Shown: positions 27,235 through 34,904, counted from the first letter of the stretch. The stretch: DNA of 45,919 bases from Limnoraphis robusta CS-951 (GCF_000972705.2 NZ_LATL02000229.1:1-45919), one strand, 5' to 3'. Program-made: numbers and translations. Notes: generated by a model from the letters alone, not told the origin.

Positions 27235-27805
27235 TCAATCAAACAATTTAAGAGAGCCAATTCGGTAATGTTTTTTGTTGCCTTTTTGTTGTTCAAAACG
27301 GTCAAACAGTTCAATTAAATCAACAACGCTATTAGCTGCCATTTTTAGGTCATTGCCGAGCGATTGTTCAACCGAAGCATTCTACTCGAATTCCTCTCCT
27401 TCTAAGCTTTTCAGCGAGATAGGCAAAGTCAGAATCTCCTGTTACCAAAACAACAATATCTGGACGGACTTCTAGAGCGAGTTCAATCGCATCCATTGCC
27501 ATGACAATATCGATGTTGGTTTCAAAATCTTCACCTTTGGCTTTGCCTTCTTTGGGAACGACTAAAAACCCGTTACTTTTAGCCCAATAGATGAATTTTT
27601 CTTTGGTTTTACGCTGCTCAATAAATCGCTCCCTTGCTGGAGGTAAGCCAACATAAATGACCATTTCGATTAATTCTCTACCCTCGTTGGAATCGGCTAA
27701 ATAGTCTCGAATTTGTAGCCAATCAACCTTTCGATTGAAACTCTGAGCGCTGAGAAAGGTATTGTCGCTATCTGCGAGGATTAATACTCGCCGATTTGTC
27801 TTCAT
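27235..27805 (-). pseudogene. NYN/LabA-type (PIN-like) RNase, single-base frameshift
   Basis: From ATG 27805 the minus strand encodes an NYN-domain RNase: 'NRRVLILADSDNTFLSAQ' (first Asp), 'NIDIVMAMDAIEL' (middle Asp) and 'VVLVTGDSDFAYLAEKLRRRGIRVE' (C-terminal Asp pair). The frame then stops after 'CFG'. Dropping one base near 27379 lets it continue with the normal NYN ending 'ASVEQSLGNDLKMAANSVVD', then 'LIELFDRFEQQKG', to TGA at 27235, giving about 189 aa. So the gene has a +1 frameshift (mutation or sequence error). NYN proteins degrade structured RNA. It is the first gene upstream of the cmr operon on the same strand. Confidence 0.7.
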
Positions 27806-28021
27806 AAATTGAGATTTGGGTGCATATAGAAATCGGAAATCATTTGAAAATTGTTTAGCCCCCAAACCCCCAATAATGGGGGCTGTGAACGGGTAGGATT
27901 TTTCCGAATTATTTCACTCAGCCTATAGCAGTGTGAAATTTCCTTTCGGTTTGCATAATCTAGTTATACACAGGGCAGGAAAAGGAGATTTCCAATTTAG
28001 CGAGTCGAACCTCAGATGTAT

Positions 28022-28200
28022 AGCGCGCCAGGCAAAAGGCAATAGGCAACAGGCAAAAGGCAGATGGCAGATGGCAGCGCGAACTCCGGTCTTGGCGGTT
28101 TCCGTCGAGGAGGAAGTTCGCAAGAGAGATGGCAGATGGCACTCATGCAAAAGGCAATCTTGCTATAGTGATAACTGATAACTGTCCCCTGTAACCTGTA
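28022..28200. repeat. Heptameric short tandem repeats (STRR), cluster 1
   Basis: Units such as GGCAAAA, GGCAATA, GGCAACA and GGCAGAT alternate at 28030-28078 and 28125-28157. TGATAAC/TGTAACC heptamers follow at 28167-28212. Such repeats are common in filamentous cyanobacteria. They precede cas2. Confidence 0.7.
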
Positions 28201-28220
28201 ACCTGATAACTGTTCAAACG

Positions 28221-28493
28221 ATGGTACTGGTGGTCTACGATATTCCTAATGACAAGCGCCGCACAAAGTTAGCTAATTTTCTAGAAGGCTATGGTCGGCG
28301 AGTTCAGTATTCTGTATTCGAGATTTTTATCACTTTAGACGAGATGCGAATCCTACATCAAAAAGTCAAAAAGTTAGTTGTTCCCGCAGAGGATGATGTT
28401 CGGTTTTACTGGATTGCTCAGGAGGCTGTGTCTCTAGTCTTGACGATTGGTAGTCAAGAACCTGAGTCTCCTCCTAATTTTTATGTACTGTAA
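28221..28493 (+). CDS. cas2: CRISPR integrase subunit Cas2
   Basis: A 90-aa ferredoxin-fold protein: 'MVLVVYDIPNDKRRTKLANFLEGYGRRVQYSVFEIFI' (read in two blocks, with the Asp at 7) and the C-terminal 'FYWIAQEAVSLVLTIGSQ'. Full length for Cas2, which with Cas1 inserts spacers at the leader end of the array. No cas1 accompanies it; only a cas1-like relic is seen beyond the array. It is separated from the array by a tnpB element. Confidence 0.9.
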   Translation: MVLVVYDIPNDKRRTKLANFLEGYGRRVQYSVFEIFITLDEMRILHQKVKKLVVPAEDDVRFYWIAQEAVSLVLTIGSQEPESPPNFYVL

Positions 28494-28559
28494 AAGTTGC
28501 TGTGGCTGAACTTTCCCCATTGACTGTGAAATTAGCGTTTTCTGATGCTGGAATAGCTC

Positions 28560-29880
28560 AGGAGTGAGGGTTGTATCAGTTGATTGAGGTGTGATTTGAC
28601 ATCCTCCCACCGCTAACCGCAAGCGGCGTGTAGCGGGGGATTCCTAAGACTCACGACTTAGGTTTCTGTTTGCTTCCCTTACGGGTTTTTCGCAGTTGCC
28701 CTTTAACACTATGGTTATCAGGTCTTACACTCGCTTCACAGACTGTAACGGTGTGTCCCACCGCCAAAATATTTCGACTGGCGTTGATATCTCTATCGTG
28801 GTGTGTTCCGCAGTCGGGACAGTCCCACTCTCTAACATTCAACGGCAGTTTATCAAGAATATGCCCACAGTTGCCACAGCGTTTAGAACTGGGAAACCAT
28901 CGGTCAACTTTTACCAAGTTTCGACCATACCACTTGGCTTTATATTCCAGTTGCCTCACCAACTCCGACCATGCAGCATCACTGATAGCACGGGCAAGCT
29001 TGGGATTTTTGACCATATTTTTAACTGCCAAATCCTCAACCACTATCGTTTGGTTTTCACGAATCAGTCGAGTTGTCAGTTTGTGCAAATGGTCTTTTCT
29101 GGAATCAGAGATTTTAGCTTGAATCCGAGCAACTTTGAGCCTAGCTTTATCCCGATTTCGAGAAGCTTTTTGTTTGCGACTCAAAGATTTTTGTGCTTTT
29201 CTCAACTTTTGATAGTGCGCCTCATACGCTTTAGGATTAGCAATCTTTTCACCTGTACTCAGGGTAACGAGACTGCTAATGCCAACATCCAGTCCCACAG
29301 CACTATCAACTGGTTGCATGGTTTGGTCAGTCGGAGCATTGATTCGCAAACTAACAAACCAACGTCCAGAAGGTTCAAGTCTAACTGTGATGGTACTAGG
29401 TTCACATCCCTTGGGCAGTTGCCTAGACCATTTAATTGGCAATGGGTCAGAACACTTTGCCAAGTATACTTGTCGATCTTTCCACCGGAAAGCAGACTTG
29501 GTAAACTCTGCGCTACCACCACTACGCTTCTTTTTGAAGTTGGGATATTTCGCCCTGCCAGCAAAGAAATTAGTGAAAGCAGTTTGCAGATGTCTCAAGC
29601 CTTGTTGCAGTGGCACACAACTAACTTCATTCAAAAACTGAAGTTCTTCCAGTTTTTTCCACTGCGTCAACATTGCAGAAGACTGAACGTAATCAACCTT
29701 CTGTTGTCTGTCATACCAAGCTTCGGTTCTCGCTGCCAAAGCTTTGTTAAATACCAACCGCACACAACCAATTGTCCGGCGCAATATTTGTTCTTGCTCG
29801 GTAGTTGGATACACTCTGTAACGGTAGGCTTTTTCCATGCCTCACATTTTATCACAAAATCTGTGAAATACTTACAACCC
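28560..29880 (-). mobile_element. IS200/IS605-type tnpB-only element
   Basis: Contains an intact tnpB on the minus strand. Its downstream (right) end has the typical GAATCCCCCGCTAC then GCGGTTAGCGGTGGGAGGAT stretch. This folds into nested hairpins (plus-strand coordinates 28610-28636) and a second stem CCTAAG/CTTAGG (28643-28662) over the stop codon, where an omega-RNA scaffold would end. No tnpA is present. The left boundary is placed tentatively before 29880; the exact ends are not known. The element lies between cas2 and the CRISPR leader. Confidence 0.65.
28651..29838 (-). CDS. tnpB: RNA-guided nuclease TnpB (IS605 OrfB family)
   Basis: A 395-aa protein with the N-terminal OrfB helix-turn-helix region ('AYRYRVYPTTEQEQILRRTIGCVRLVFNKAL'). 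The split RuvC carries its three acidic residues: 'VGLDVGI', 'TIVVEDLAV' and 'THHDRDINASRNI'. A four-Cys zinc ribbon ('CGNCGHIL', 'WDCPDCG') lies between the last two. All catalytic residues are intact. TnpB cuts DNA guided by an omega-RNA made from the element's right end. C-terminal tail 'KGQLRKTRKGSKQKPKS' is basic. The opposite strand has long but spurious frames. Confidence 0.9.
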   Translation of the reverse strand: MEKAYRYRVYPTTEQEQILRRTIGCVRLVFNKALAARTEAWYDRQQKVDYVQSSAMLTQWKKLEELQFLNEVSCVPLQQGLRHLQTAFTNFFAGRAKYPNFKKKRSGGSAEFTKSAFRWKDRQVYLAKCSDPLPIKWSRQLPKGCEPSTITVRLEPSGRWFVSLRINAPTDQTMQPVDSAVGLDVGISSLVTLSTGEKIANPKAYEAHYQKLRKAQKSLSRKQKASRNRDKARLKVARIQAKISDSRKDHLHKLTTRLIRENQTIVVEDLAVKNMVKNPKLARAISDAAWSELVRQLEYKAKWYGRNLVKVDRWFPSSKRCGNCGHILDKLPLNVREWDCPDCGTHHDRDINASRNILAVGHTVTVCEASVRPDNHSVKGQLRKTRKGSKQKPKS

Positions 29881-29899
29881 TCTATGCACCAAAGTTTAA

Positions 29900-30209
29900 T
29901 TACTCACTCTTCGCTCACCCCGTCGTCTGTCGTTGCTACGCAACAACTCGACTTCATTGTGAAGCTTCTCCCTCGTCCCCATTCCTCTCACCGCCAAACT
30001 GCGTTGTGGGGTGTGATATGATTGGTTTCGACGCAGGTCGCTCAATGGCTGAAACTATGATTTTTGCGTTGAGGTGCGTCGATTGCTTGTCTCATCAAGG
30101 TTTGAGGACTGTAACAATGGCAGTTTCAACTGTGTTACAAATGCTATGTTTGGGGGTGCGTCGATTTGTCGTCTGTAACCCTCTCTCAGTCTGCCTTCTG
30201 AGACGAACT
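29900..30209 (+). promoter_or_regulatory. CRISPR leader
   Basis: About 300 gene-free bases directly before the first repeat. They contain a direct repeat GGTGCGTCGATT at 30073-30084 and again at 30155-30166 (82 bp apart), and a small hairpin TCTCAG/CTGAGA (30184-30203) abutting repeat 1. The leader side is placed here because the last repeat at the other end is mutated and cas2 lies on this side. Confidence 0.55.
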
Positions 30210-31645
30210 CCCTACCGATTGGGTTAAATCGGATTAGTTGGAAACTTTAAGTTTTCCTCTATTTTTGCACGCTCATGTTCGCAGCCCTACCGATTGGGTT
30301 AAATCGGATTAGTTGGAAACGTGTAAAAGTATAATTGTTTCCCGCTCCTCCTCCCTACCGATTGGGTTAAATCGGATTAGTTGGAAACTTTTCTACCATT
30401 TCTCTGTCTTCGTAAAAGTTAAAACTTTCTACCCTACCGATTGGGTTAAATCGGATTAGTTGGAAACACGACAAGCCTGACTACATCTCCGATGAGTAAT
30501 CCCCTACCGATTGGGTTAAATCGGATTAGTTGGAAACCTGTGCTGGTTTCTTCATTAGGATCAATCATCTAAAACCCTACCGATTGGGTTAAATCGGATT
30601 AGTTGGAAACCTTAGTGGAAGAAAGAACAGCTTTCATCAACATGCCCTACCGATTGGGTTAAATCGGATTAGTTGGAAACAATTTGTAGTCAGACATGTT
30701 TTTGTCCTCTCTTATTAATCCCTACCGATTGGGTTAAATCGGATTAGTTGGAAACACTTGGTGCATTTTCTTATATACACTTCAAAACTATCCCCTACCG
30801 ATTGGGTTAAATCGGATTAGTTGGAAACGACTGAGTCTGTTGAAAGACGCAGTTTTGGTATAAAGCTCCCTACCGATTGGGTTAAATCGGATTAGTTGGA
30901 AACGAACGCAAGTCTTTCTCTTGACTCGGATTTCCATTTTTGCCCTACCGATTGGGTTAAATCGGATTAGTTGGAAACATTCCTTGAAAGTACCTATATG
31001 TCTAGTAGTATCACTACCATCCCTACCGATTGGGTTAAATCGGATTAGTTGGAAACACTTTTCCTCCTTAAATGAGAGTTAGAGATTTTTGTCTGCATTC
31101 CCTACCGATTGGGTTAAATCGGATTAGTTGGAAACCCGTACACCTCGTTTACACTACTGTAGTGAGACAAACCCCTACCGATTGGGTTAAATCGGATTAG
31201 TTGGAAACATTTACTTGATGTACGTAAGACAAAGTGAGTGTGGTGTTATCCCCTACCGATTGGGTTAAATCGGATTAGTTGGAAACCATAATAACCCCAC
31301 AATCCTTTTTCTCCTTCCAGACCCTACCGATTGGGTTAAATCGGATTAGTTGGAAACTTCCCGCACTGTAGCGGGAGAGTCGATTCTAACTTTTCCCCTA
31401 CCGATTGGGTTAAATCGGATTAGTTGGAAACTATAGTGGGTACATCCCAGGACAAGGGTGGTGCCGGCCCTACCGATTGGGTTAAATCGGATTAGTTGGA
31501 AACTTTCCCTTTCCTCAAAGGAAAGGCCTCCTTCCTCTCCCTACCGATTGGGTTAAATCGGATTAGTTGGAAACAATCAATTTCCATAACCCCCTTTCCG
31601 GCGACGACACCCTACCGATTGGGTTAAATCGGATTAGTTAGAAAC
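30210..31645 (+). CRISPR. CRISPR array, 20 repeats and 19 spacers
   Basis: Twenty 36-bp repeats, starting CCCTACCGATTGG and ending TTAGTTGGAAAC, separate 19 spacers of 32-43 bp. The wide length range is typical of type III. Repeats start at 30210, 30285, 30353, 30432, 30502, 30575, 30645, 30720, 30793, 30868, 30943, 31021, 31100, 31173, 31251, 31322, 31396, 31468, 31539 and 31610. Nineteen repeats are identical; the last has TTAGTTAGAAAC (G to A), marking the old, leader-distal end. The 3' end GTTGGAAAC would give the crRNA 5' handle, so the transcript is plus strand. The repeat is weakly palindromic (CCGATT...AATCGG), a Cas6 site. No cas6 gene is in the window. Confidence 0.98.
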
Positions 31646-31669
31646 ATTGTATTTTCGACAAATATTAAA

Positions 31670-31704
31670 AAAGGAGAGGAATTACTTTTCTCTCCCTTTA
31701 TATT
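31670..31704 (+). terminator. Possible terminator after the array
   Basis: AAAAGGAGAG and CTCTCCCTTT form an imperfect stem around an A/T-rich loop (31667-31700), 25 bases after the last repeat, followed by an AT-rich stretch. It would end the pre-crRNA. Confidence 0.4.
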
Positions 31705-31759
31705 GAATAATGTTATTATCGATAGAATCAGTAAAAGTTCCAATTCCCTACATTCTCAA

Positions 31760-31903
31760 TTACCCAATTCTCAAAAAGGGTTCATAGACTTCTCCACGCC
31801 ACAGACTACGTTTATATCGTCGAATTTGCAACTGAATCGCTTGGCGATAGGAAACCTGAGATTGAATATCCCGATGAGACACTAACTCATTGGTTTCATC
31901 ATT
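31760..31903 (-). pseudogene. Cas1-like C-terminal relic
   Basis: A minus-strand frame bounded by TAG (31904-31906) and TAA (31760) reads 'ELVSHRDIQSQVSYRQAIQL', then 'QIRRYKRSLWRGEVYEPFLR'. The pattern YR-x2-I-x-LQ-x-RR...L-x-GE-x-Y-x-PF is the normal end of Cas1 proteins. It has no start and only about 47 codons, against about 330 for Cas1. It lies on the opposite strand from cas2 and the array, so it is the remnant of a rearranged adaptation gene. The call rests on motif resemblance only. Confidence 0.5.
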
Positions 31904-32150
31904 CTAGCCCCATCTGGAAACAGGTTCTTCCAAGCCAATTCTTGAAAAAAACTCATATAGCAGTACAAAATTCGGTGTTTGACATTTCTAAATCCTAGAA
32001 TCCTTTCATAGTCTGCTGTTGCCTGTTGCCTATTGCCTATTGCCTATTGCCTATTGCGTAGCGCTATATCACTCCTCGAAATTTTGGAAAGCTCCTTTTC
32101 CATGCGTGACTATACTGAAACAGTAGAAAACACTCATTCCCTACAACATC
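31904..32150. repeat. Intergenic stretch with heptameric STRR cluster 2
   Basis: TTGCCTG/TTGCCTA units repeat about six times at 32018-32057, followed by GCGTAGCGCTATA. This is the reverse-complement class of the repeats before cas2. No gene is seen in the stretch. Confidence 0.6.
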
Positions 32151-32354
32151 ATGTCTAACCTCAAACTGCTTCAGTTGATTGTATTGATCACCTTAATCTT
32201 TACAGCAAAAATTAATAATCCCTCCGTTATCACTCAGTACATCAGTCGAACAAATTTTGAACCCCCTATTCAAGAAGATGGCGGTTCTCGATTCATAGAT
32301 CAAGTCCCCTGCGATGCTATGATTAATTCAACTTGTCCTGTGAAACACACTTAA
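32151..32354 (+). CDS. Possible small secreted protein
   Basis: A 67-codon frame beginning with a hydrophobic N-terminus ('LKLLQLIVLITLIFTAKI') like a signal peptide, followed by a short polar region with two Cys. No clear ribosome binding site. It overlaps the region upstream of the CARF gene. Weak; possibly chance. Confidence 0.3.
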   Translation: MSNLKLLQLIVLITLIFTAKINNPSVITQYISRTNFEPPIQEDGGSRFIDQVPCDAMINSTCPVKHT

Positions 32355-32398
32355 ATATTCAACTCAATGTTCAACTTGATTGCGGAAAGTTCAAAAAC

Positions 32399-33535
32399 AT
32401 GAAAAATACATTAATCTGTACCGTTGGAACTAGCTTACTCAACAATTTGAAACGTTCAGAAGAATCTATCCTGTCAGCAGTGATGGCTAAAAATTGGCAT
32501 CAAGTAGCACTTTTGCTGTTAGAAAAAGCAAATACAGATCGACTTTGTGGTGCAGAAATCAATTCTATTACCAGTATTTGCAAAAAAAGATTATTAGCTC
32601 AGTATTTGCGTCTAATTTTTCTAGTTTCAGACACAGAAGATGGTCGAAATACAGGCGCATTACTTAAACTTTATTATGAAAATCGTCAGAATCCTTTACA
32701 GTTTGAACAGGTTGAAGTCAAAGTTTTAAAGGGATTAAGAGATGATGATGTTTACGCATTTAAAACCCAAGGCTTAAAGAATCTGGTGCGAGAAATTAGT
32801 TCAGAAGTTAATAAATGGTCTTCAGAAGCGATCGCGATCAATGCTACAGGTGGATACAAAGCTCAGATTTCCTTTGCAGGTATGATCGGACAAGCCCTCG
32901 AAATTCCCGTCTATTACCTATTTGAAAAATTTTCAGAAGTGATAGAACTTCCCCCACAACCTATCGCCCTTGACCTAGCTTTTTGGCTCAATCATTATGT
33001 TTTGTTTGAAACCTTAGAAGCTCAGGAAATACTCGAAAAATCGCTAGTTGCAGAAGATTTAAACAATCCTTATTTTCACACTTTAATCGAATCAACTAAT
33101 GAAGACTTGGATCAAACTCAATCATCTTCAGATCAACTGGAATATGTTTGTCTTTCGGCTATGGGCATTTTGTTCAACGAGCGATCGCGCCTACAATTTG
33201 CCAAGCAGAGTAGTGCTATTCTTTCCCAAATTCCTCAAGATGATACGCCCCCAAACCAAAAAGTGATTAAGCTGAGAGACGATCATGGAAAAGATATTTT
33301 ACAAGTCTTTTCTGAAAAGATTTGCCGTTCTTCCTATGTTAAATCTGTTATTAATTCTCTCCCTTTCAATCCAAAACAAATTAATCCTATTCGACGAACT
33401 TATTCAGATGGAAAAGTTGAATGGGTATTGACTTGGACAGATGCAGGTTTGGGAATATGTATTCAAACGACAGGACGTAATCTAGCTGAAACCAACAGTA
33501 TTGCTATCCATCTCAAAGAAAAGTTTTCTAACTAA
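32399..33535 (+). CDS. CARF-domain CRISPR ancillary protein (APE2256/TIGR02619-like) with possible RelE-like C-terminus
   Basis: 378 aa. The N-terminal CARF domain (~1-200) shows 'LICTVGTSLLNNL' (ligand-binding loop after strand 1), 'LIFLVSDTEDGRNTGALLKLYY' and 'INATGGYKAQISFAGMIGQ' (second ligand loop, ~147-165). This pattern belongs to the APE2256 family, which binds cyclic oligoadenylate. A helical linker follows. The last ~90 residues ('SYVKSVINSLPFNP', 'DGKVEWVLTWTDAGLGICIQTTGRNLAET') look like a small beta-rich toxin of RelE type, the arrangement known from CARF-RelE mRNA interferases. That half is inference. The ATG at 32399 is chosen with GGAAAG about 10 bases upstream. A likely effector triggered by the Cas10 product. 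Confidence 0.7.
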   Translation: MKNTLICTVGTSLLNNLKRSEESILSAVMAKNWHQVALLLLEKANTDRLCGAEINSITSICKKRLLAQYLRLIFLVSDTEDGRNTGALLKLYYENRQNPLQFEQVEVKVLKGLRDDDVYAFKTQGLKNLVREISSEVNKWSSEAIAINATGGYKAQISFAGMIGQALEIPVYYLFEKFSEVIELPPQPIALDLAFWLNHYVLFETLEAQEILEKSLVAEDLNNPYFHTLIESTNEDLDQTQSSSDQLEYVCLSAMGILFNERSRLQFAKQSSAILSQIPQDDTPPNQKVIKLRDDHGKDILQVFSEKICRSSYVKSVINSLPFNPKQINPIRRTYSDGKVEWVLTWTDAGLGICIQTTGRNLAETNSIAIHLKEKFSN

Positions 33536-34005
33536 TTATTTCAGACCAAACCGAAGGCGGAAAACCCGACTGTCCCCACTTGGGAGTTCCGGGTGAAAGT
33601 TCGTTTTCTGAAGTATCTCTCAGCCAGATTTAGCTATAGCAGTTCGCGCTGGTATACTTACAAATTCCAGGCACGAAGAAAAGCCAAAAGCCTGACTATA
33701 CCGAACTTTCCCCCCCTCTTGCCTCTCTTGCAAAGTTGCTCAACTTGGGGAGACCCCAAGACCGCACTTTGCGCTTTTGCCTTTTGCCTTTTGCCTAGCG
33801 CGAAGCGCTATAATTTGCTCATTCCAATTTTGCCGAAAACCAAACAGCAAAAAAGTTAGAAGCTTTGAATATCAACTTAACAGTGTTTAGTGCGTCAATT
33901 GCCCCCGATAACTCCGTCCAATGTTCTCGATGCAATATCCCGACTGCCGATATTGATAAATTGCTTACGACTGTGCGATCGCACACCGCTACAAATTCAA
34001 TTGGC
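33536..34005. other. Gene-free stretch between CRISPR and injection-system loci, with STRR cluster 3
   Basis: No convincing gene in 470 bases. TTTTGCC heptamers repeat at 33773-33796, followed by the palindromic TAGCGCGAAGCGCTATA. Short open frames here have no protein-like character. Confidence 0.5.
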
Positions 34006-34152
34006 TTAGAAGTTTGGGTTAATTTTTTGAATTTCTGTGACCCACTCTCGACGACTGGAATGTTCTAAATTCAAAATCTCTTCTAAAGACCAGTGAAAAT
34101 GAAAGGCAATACAAGCTACCTCCTCACGGAGTTGTTCTGAGGGGTAGCTTAC
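34006..34152 (-). CDS. DUF6760-type small contractile-tail protein, start codon missing
   Basis: The minus strand encodes 'SYPSEQLREEVACIAFHFHW', then 'SLEEILNLEHSSRREWVTEI', ending 'QKINPNF' (about 48 aa). This is the small protein that in contractile injection clusters follows the tail assembly chaperones. It should begin M-V-S-Y-P at the end of the upstream gene, but the codon there is GTC/GTA, not ATG, and no other start lies in frame before a TAG. It may be untranslated, or the site may carry a small deletion. It is the last recognisable gene of the operon before the CRISPR side. Confidence 0.55.
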   Translation of the reverse strand, partial: VSYPSEQLREEVACIAFHFHWSLEEILNLEHSSRREWVTEIQKINPNF

Positions 34153-34529
34153 GACTCCCCCGACAAGGCTAAATCTACTCTAAACTCATCATTACATTGG
34201 GGACATTTTACCACAAAATAGGCGTGATTTTGTTGATTAATTCGATTATAAAACTCGCGTAAATAAGCCAGATCGAGAGTAAATAGATTCTCCAATATTT
34301 CTGGAGTCACCGATGATAAAGTTCCCAACTGAGTAATAACCCTTGATAATCGAATTAAAACACCATATACCGGCTCTACCTGAACGCGAGTATTTTTCTG
34401 AACAAAGATTTCGTCTTTTGCCGTTGCCAACCGCATCACACCCTGACGATGAACTTGTCCTTGCTCGTCAATTAAGCCTTTGGGTAATGTAAAATTAAAT
34501 TCAGTTGGGGGTAAGTTTGAACTGGTCAT
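34149..34529 (-). CDS. Tail assembly chaperone-like protein with zinc-ribbon end
   Basis: 126 aa. The core 'FNFTLPKGLIDEQGQVHRQGVMRLATAKDEI' and 'VLIRLSRVITQLGTLSSVTPEILENLFTLDLAYLREFYNRIN' (recognised in blocks) matches the small proteins encoded after tube genes in contractile injection systems, similar in placement to phage tail assembly proteins. The C-terminus 'YFVVKCPQCNDEFRVDL' adds a Cys-x2-Cys hook. It is a paralogue of the next protein upstream. Confidence 0.65.
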   Translation of the reverse strand: MTSSNLPPTEFNFTLPKGLIDEQGQVHRQGVMRLATAKDEIFVQKNTRVQVEPVYGVLIRLSRVITQLGTLSSVTPEILENLFTLDLAYLREFYNRINQQNHAYFVVKCPQCNDEFRVDLALSGES

Positions 34530-34613
34530 GCCAAATTTAGATTTTTCTTAATTCTAATGATTTGTTGTACAAAATTGGGATATTTATTGTAAGTTTTGAT
34601 AGCTTAAATGATT

Positions 34614-34904
34614 TTATTCTAATTCATTAATCTGACGATAAAACTTAATTAAAAAGTCTAAATCACAAGCATATAAGTTTTCAATAATAACAGGATTCAC
34701 CTCCTCTAACGCACCGAGACGAGTCACAACTCTCGACAAAATTAACACCGTCGCATAAGCAGGATTTGACTTCACACGGGGATCTCGCAAGGGGACAATT
34801 TCATCAATGGCTTTGGCTAAACGCATCATCCCAATGCGATGAACATTGCCATCAGTATCTAAATATCCTTTAAGTAAACTAAACTCGAATTCGGTCTGAA
34901 TCAT
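34614..34904 (-). CDS. Tail assembly chaperone-like protein, short paralogue
   Basis: 96 aa: 'FEFSLLKGYLDTDGNVHRIGMMRLAKAIDEI' and 'LILSRVVTRLGALEEVNPVIIENLYACDLDFLIKFYRQIN' align along their length with the 126-aa neighbour but lack its zinc-ribbon tail. Tandem duplication with divergence is the simplest reading. The start overlaps the end of the tube gene upstream (ATGA-type, 4 bases). Confidence 0.65.
   Translation of the reverse strand: MIQTEFEFSLLKGYLDTDGNVHRIGMMRLAKAIDEIVPLRDPRVKSNPAYATVLILSRVVTRLGALEEVNPVIIENLYACDLDFLIKFYRQINELE

Noticed and set aside
27026..27238. 70-codon minus-strand frame before the cmr operon
   Set aside because: Composition is unlike a folded protein, and an overlapping 49-codon frame with tandem ATG starts looks better.
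28696..30021. Long open frames (up to 441 codons) on the plus strand opposite tnpB
   Set aside because: They are antisense shadows of a well-conserved tnpB on the minus strand. Their composition is not protein-like, and no motif is present.
30210..31645. Possible retron or diversity-generating element near the repeats
   Set aside because: There is no reverse transcriptase and no template/variable repeat pair; the repeats are a regular CRISPR array.
31703..31885. 60-codon plus-strand frame after the array
   Set aside because: It is antisense to the cas1-like relic and has no ribosome binding site.
33593..34068. Two short plus-strand frames (88 and 67 codons)
   Set aside because: They span STRR and palindromic intergenic DNA or the antisense of the DUF6760-like gene; no protein-like character.
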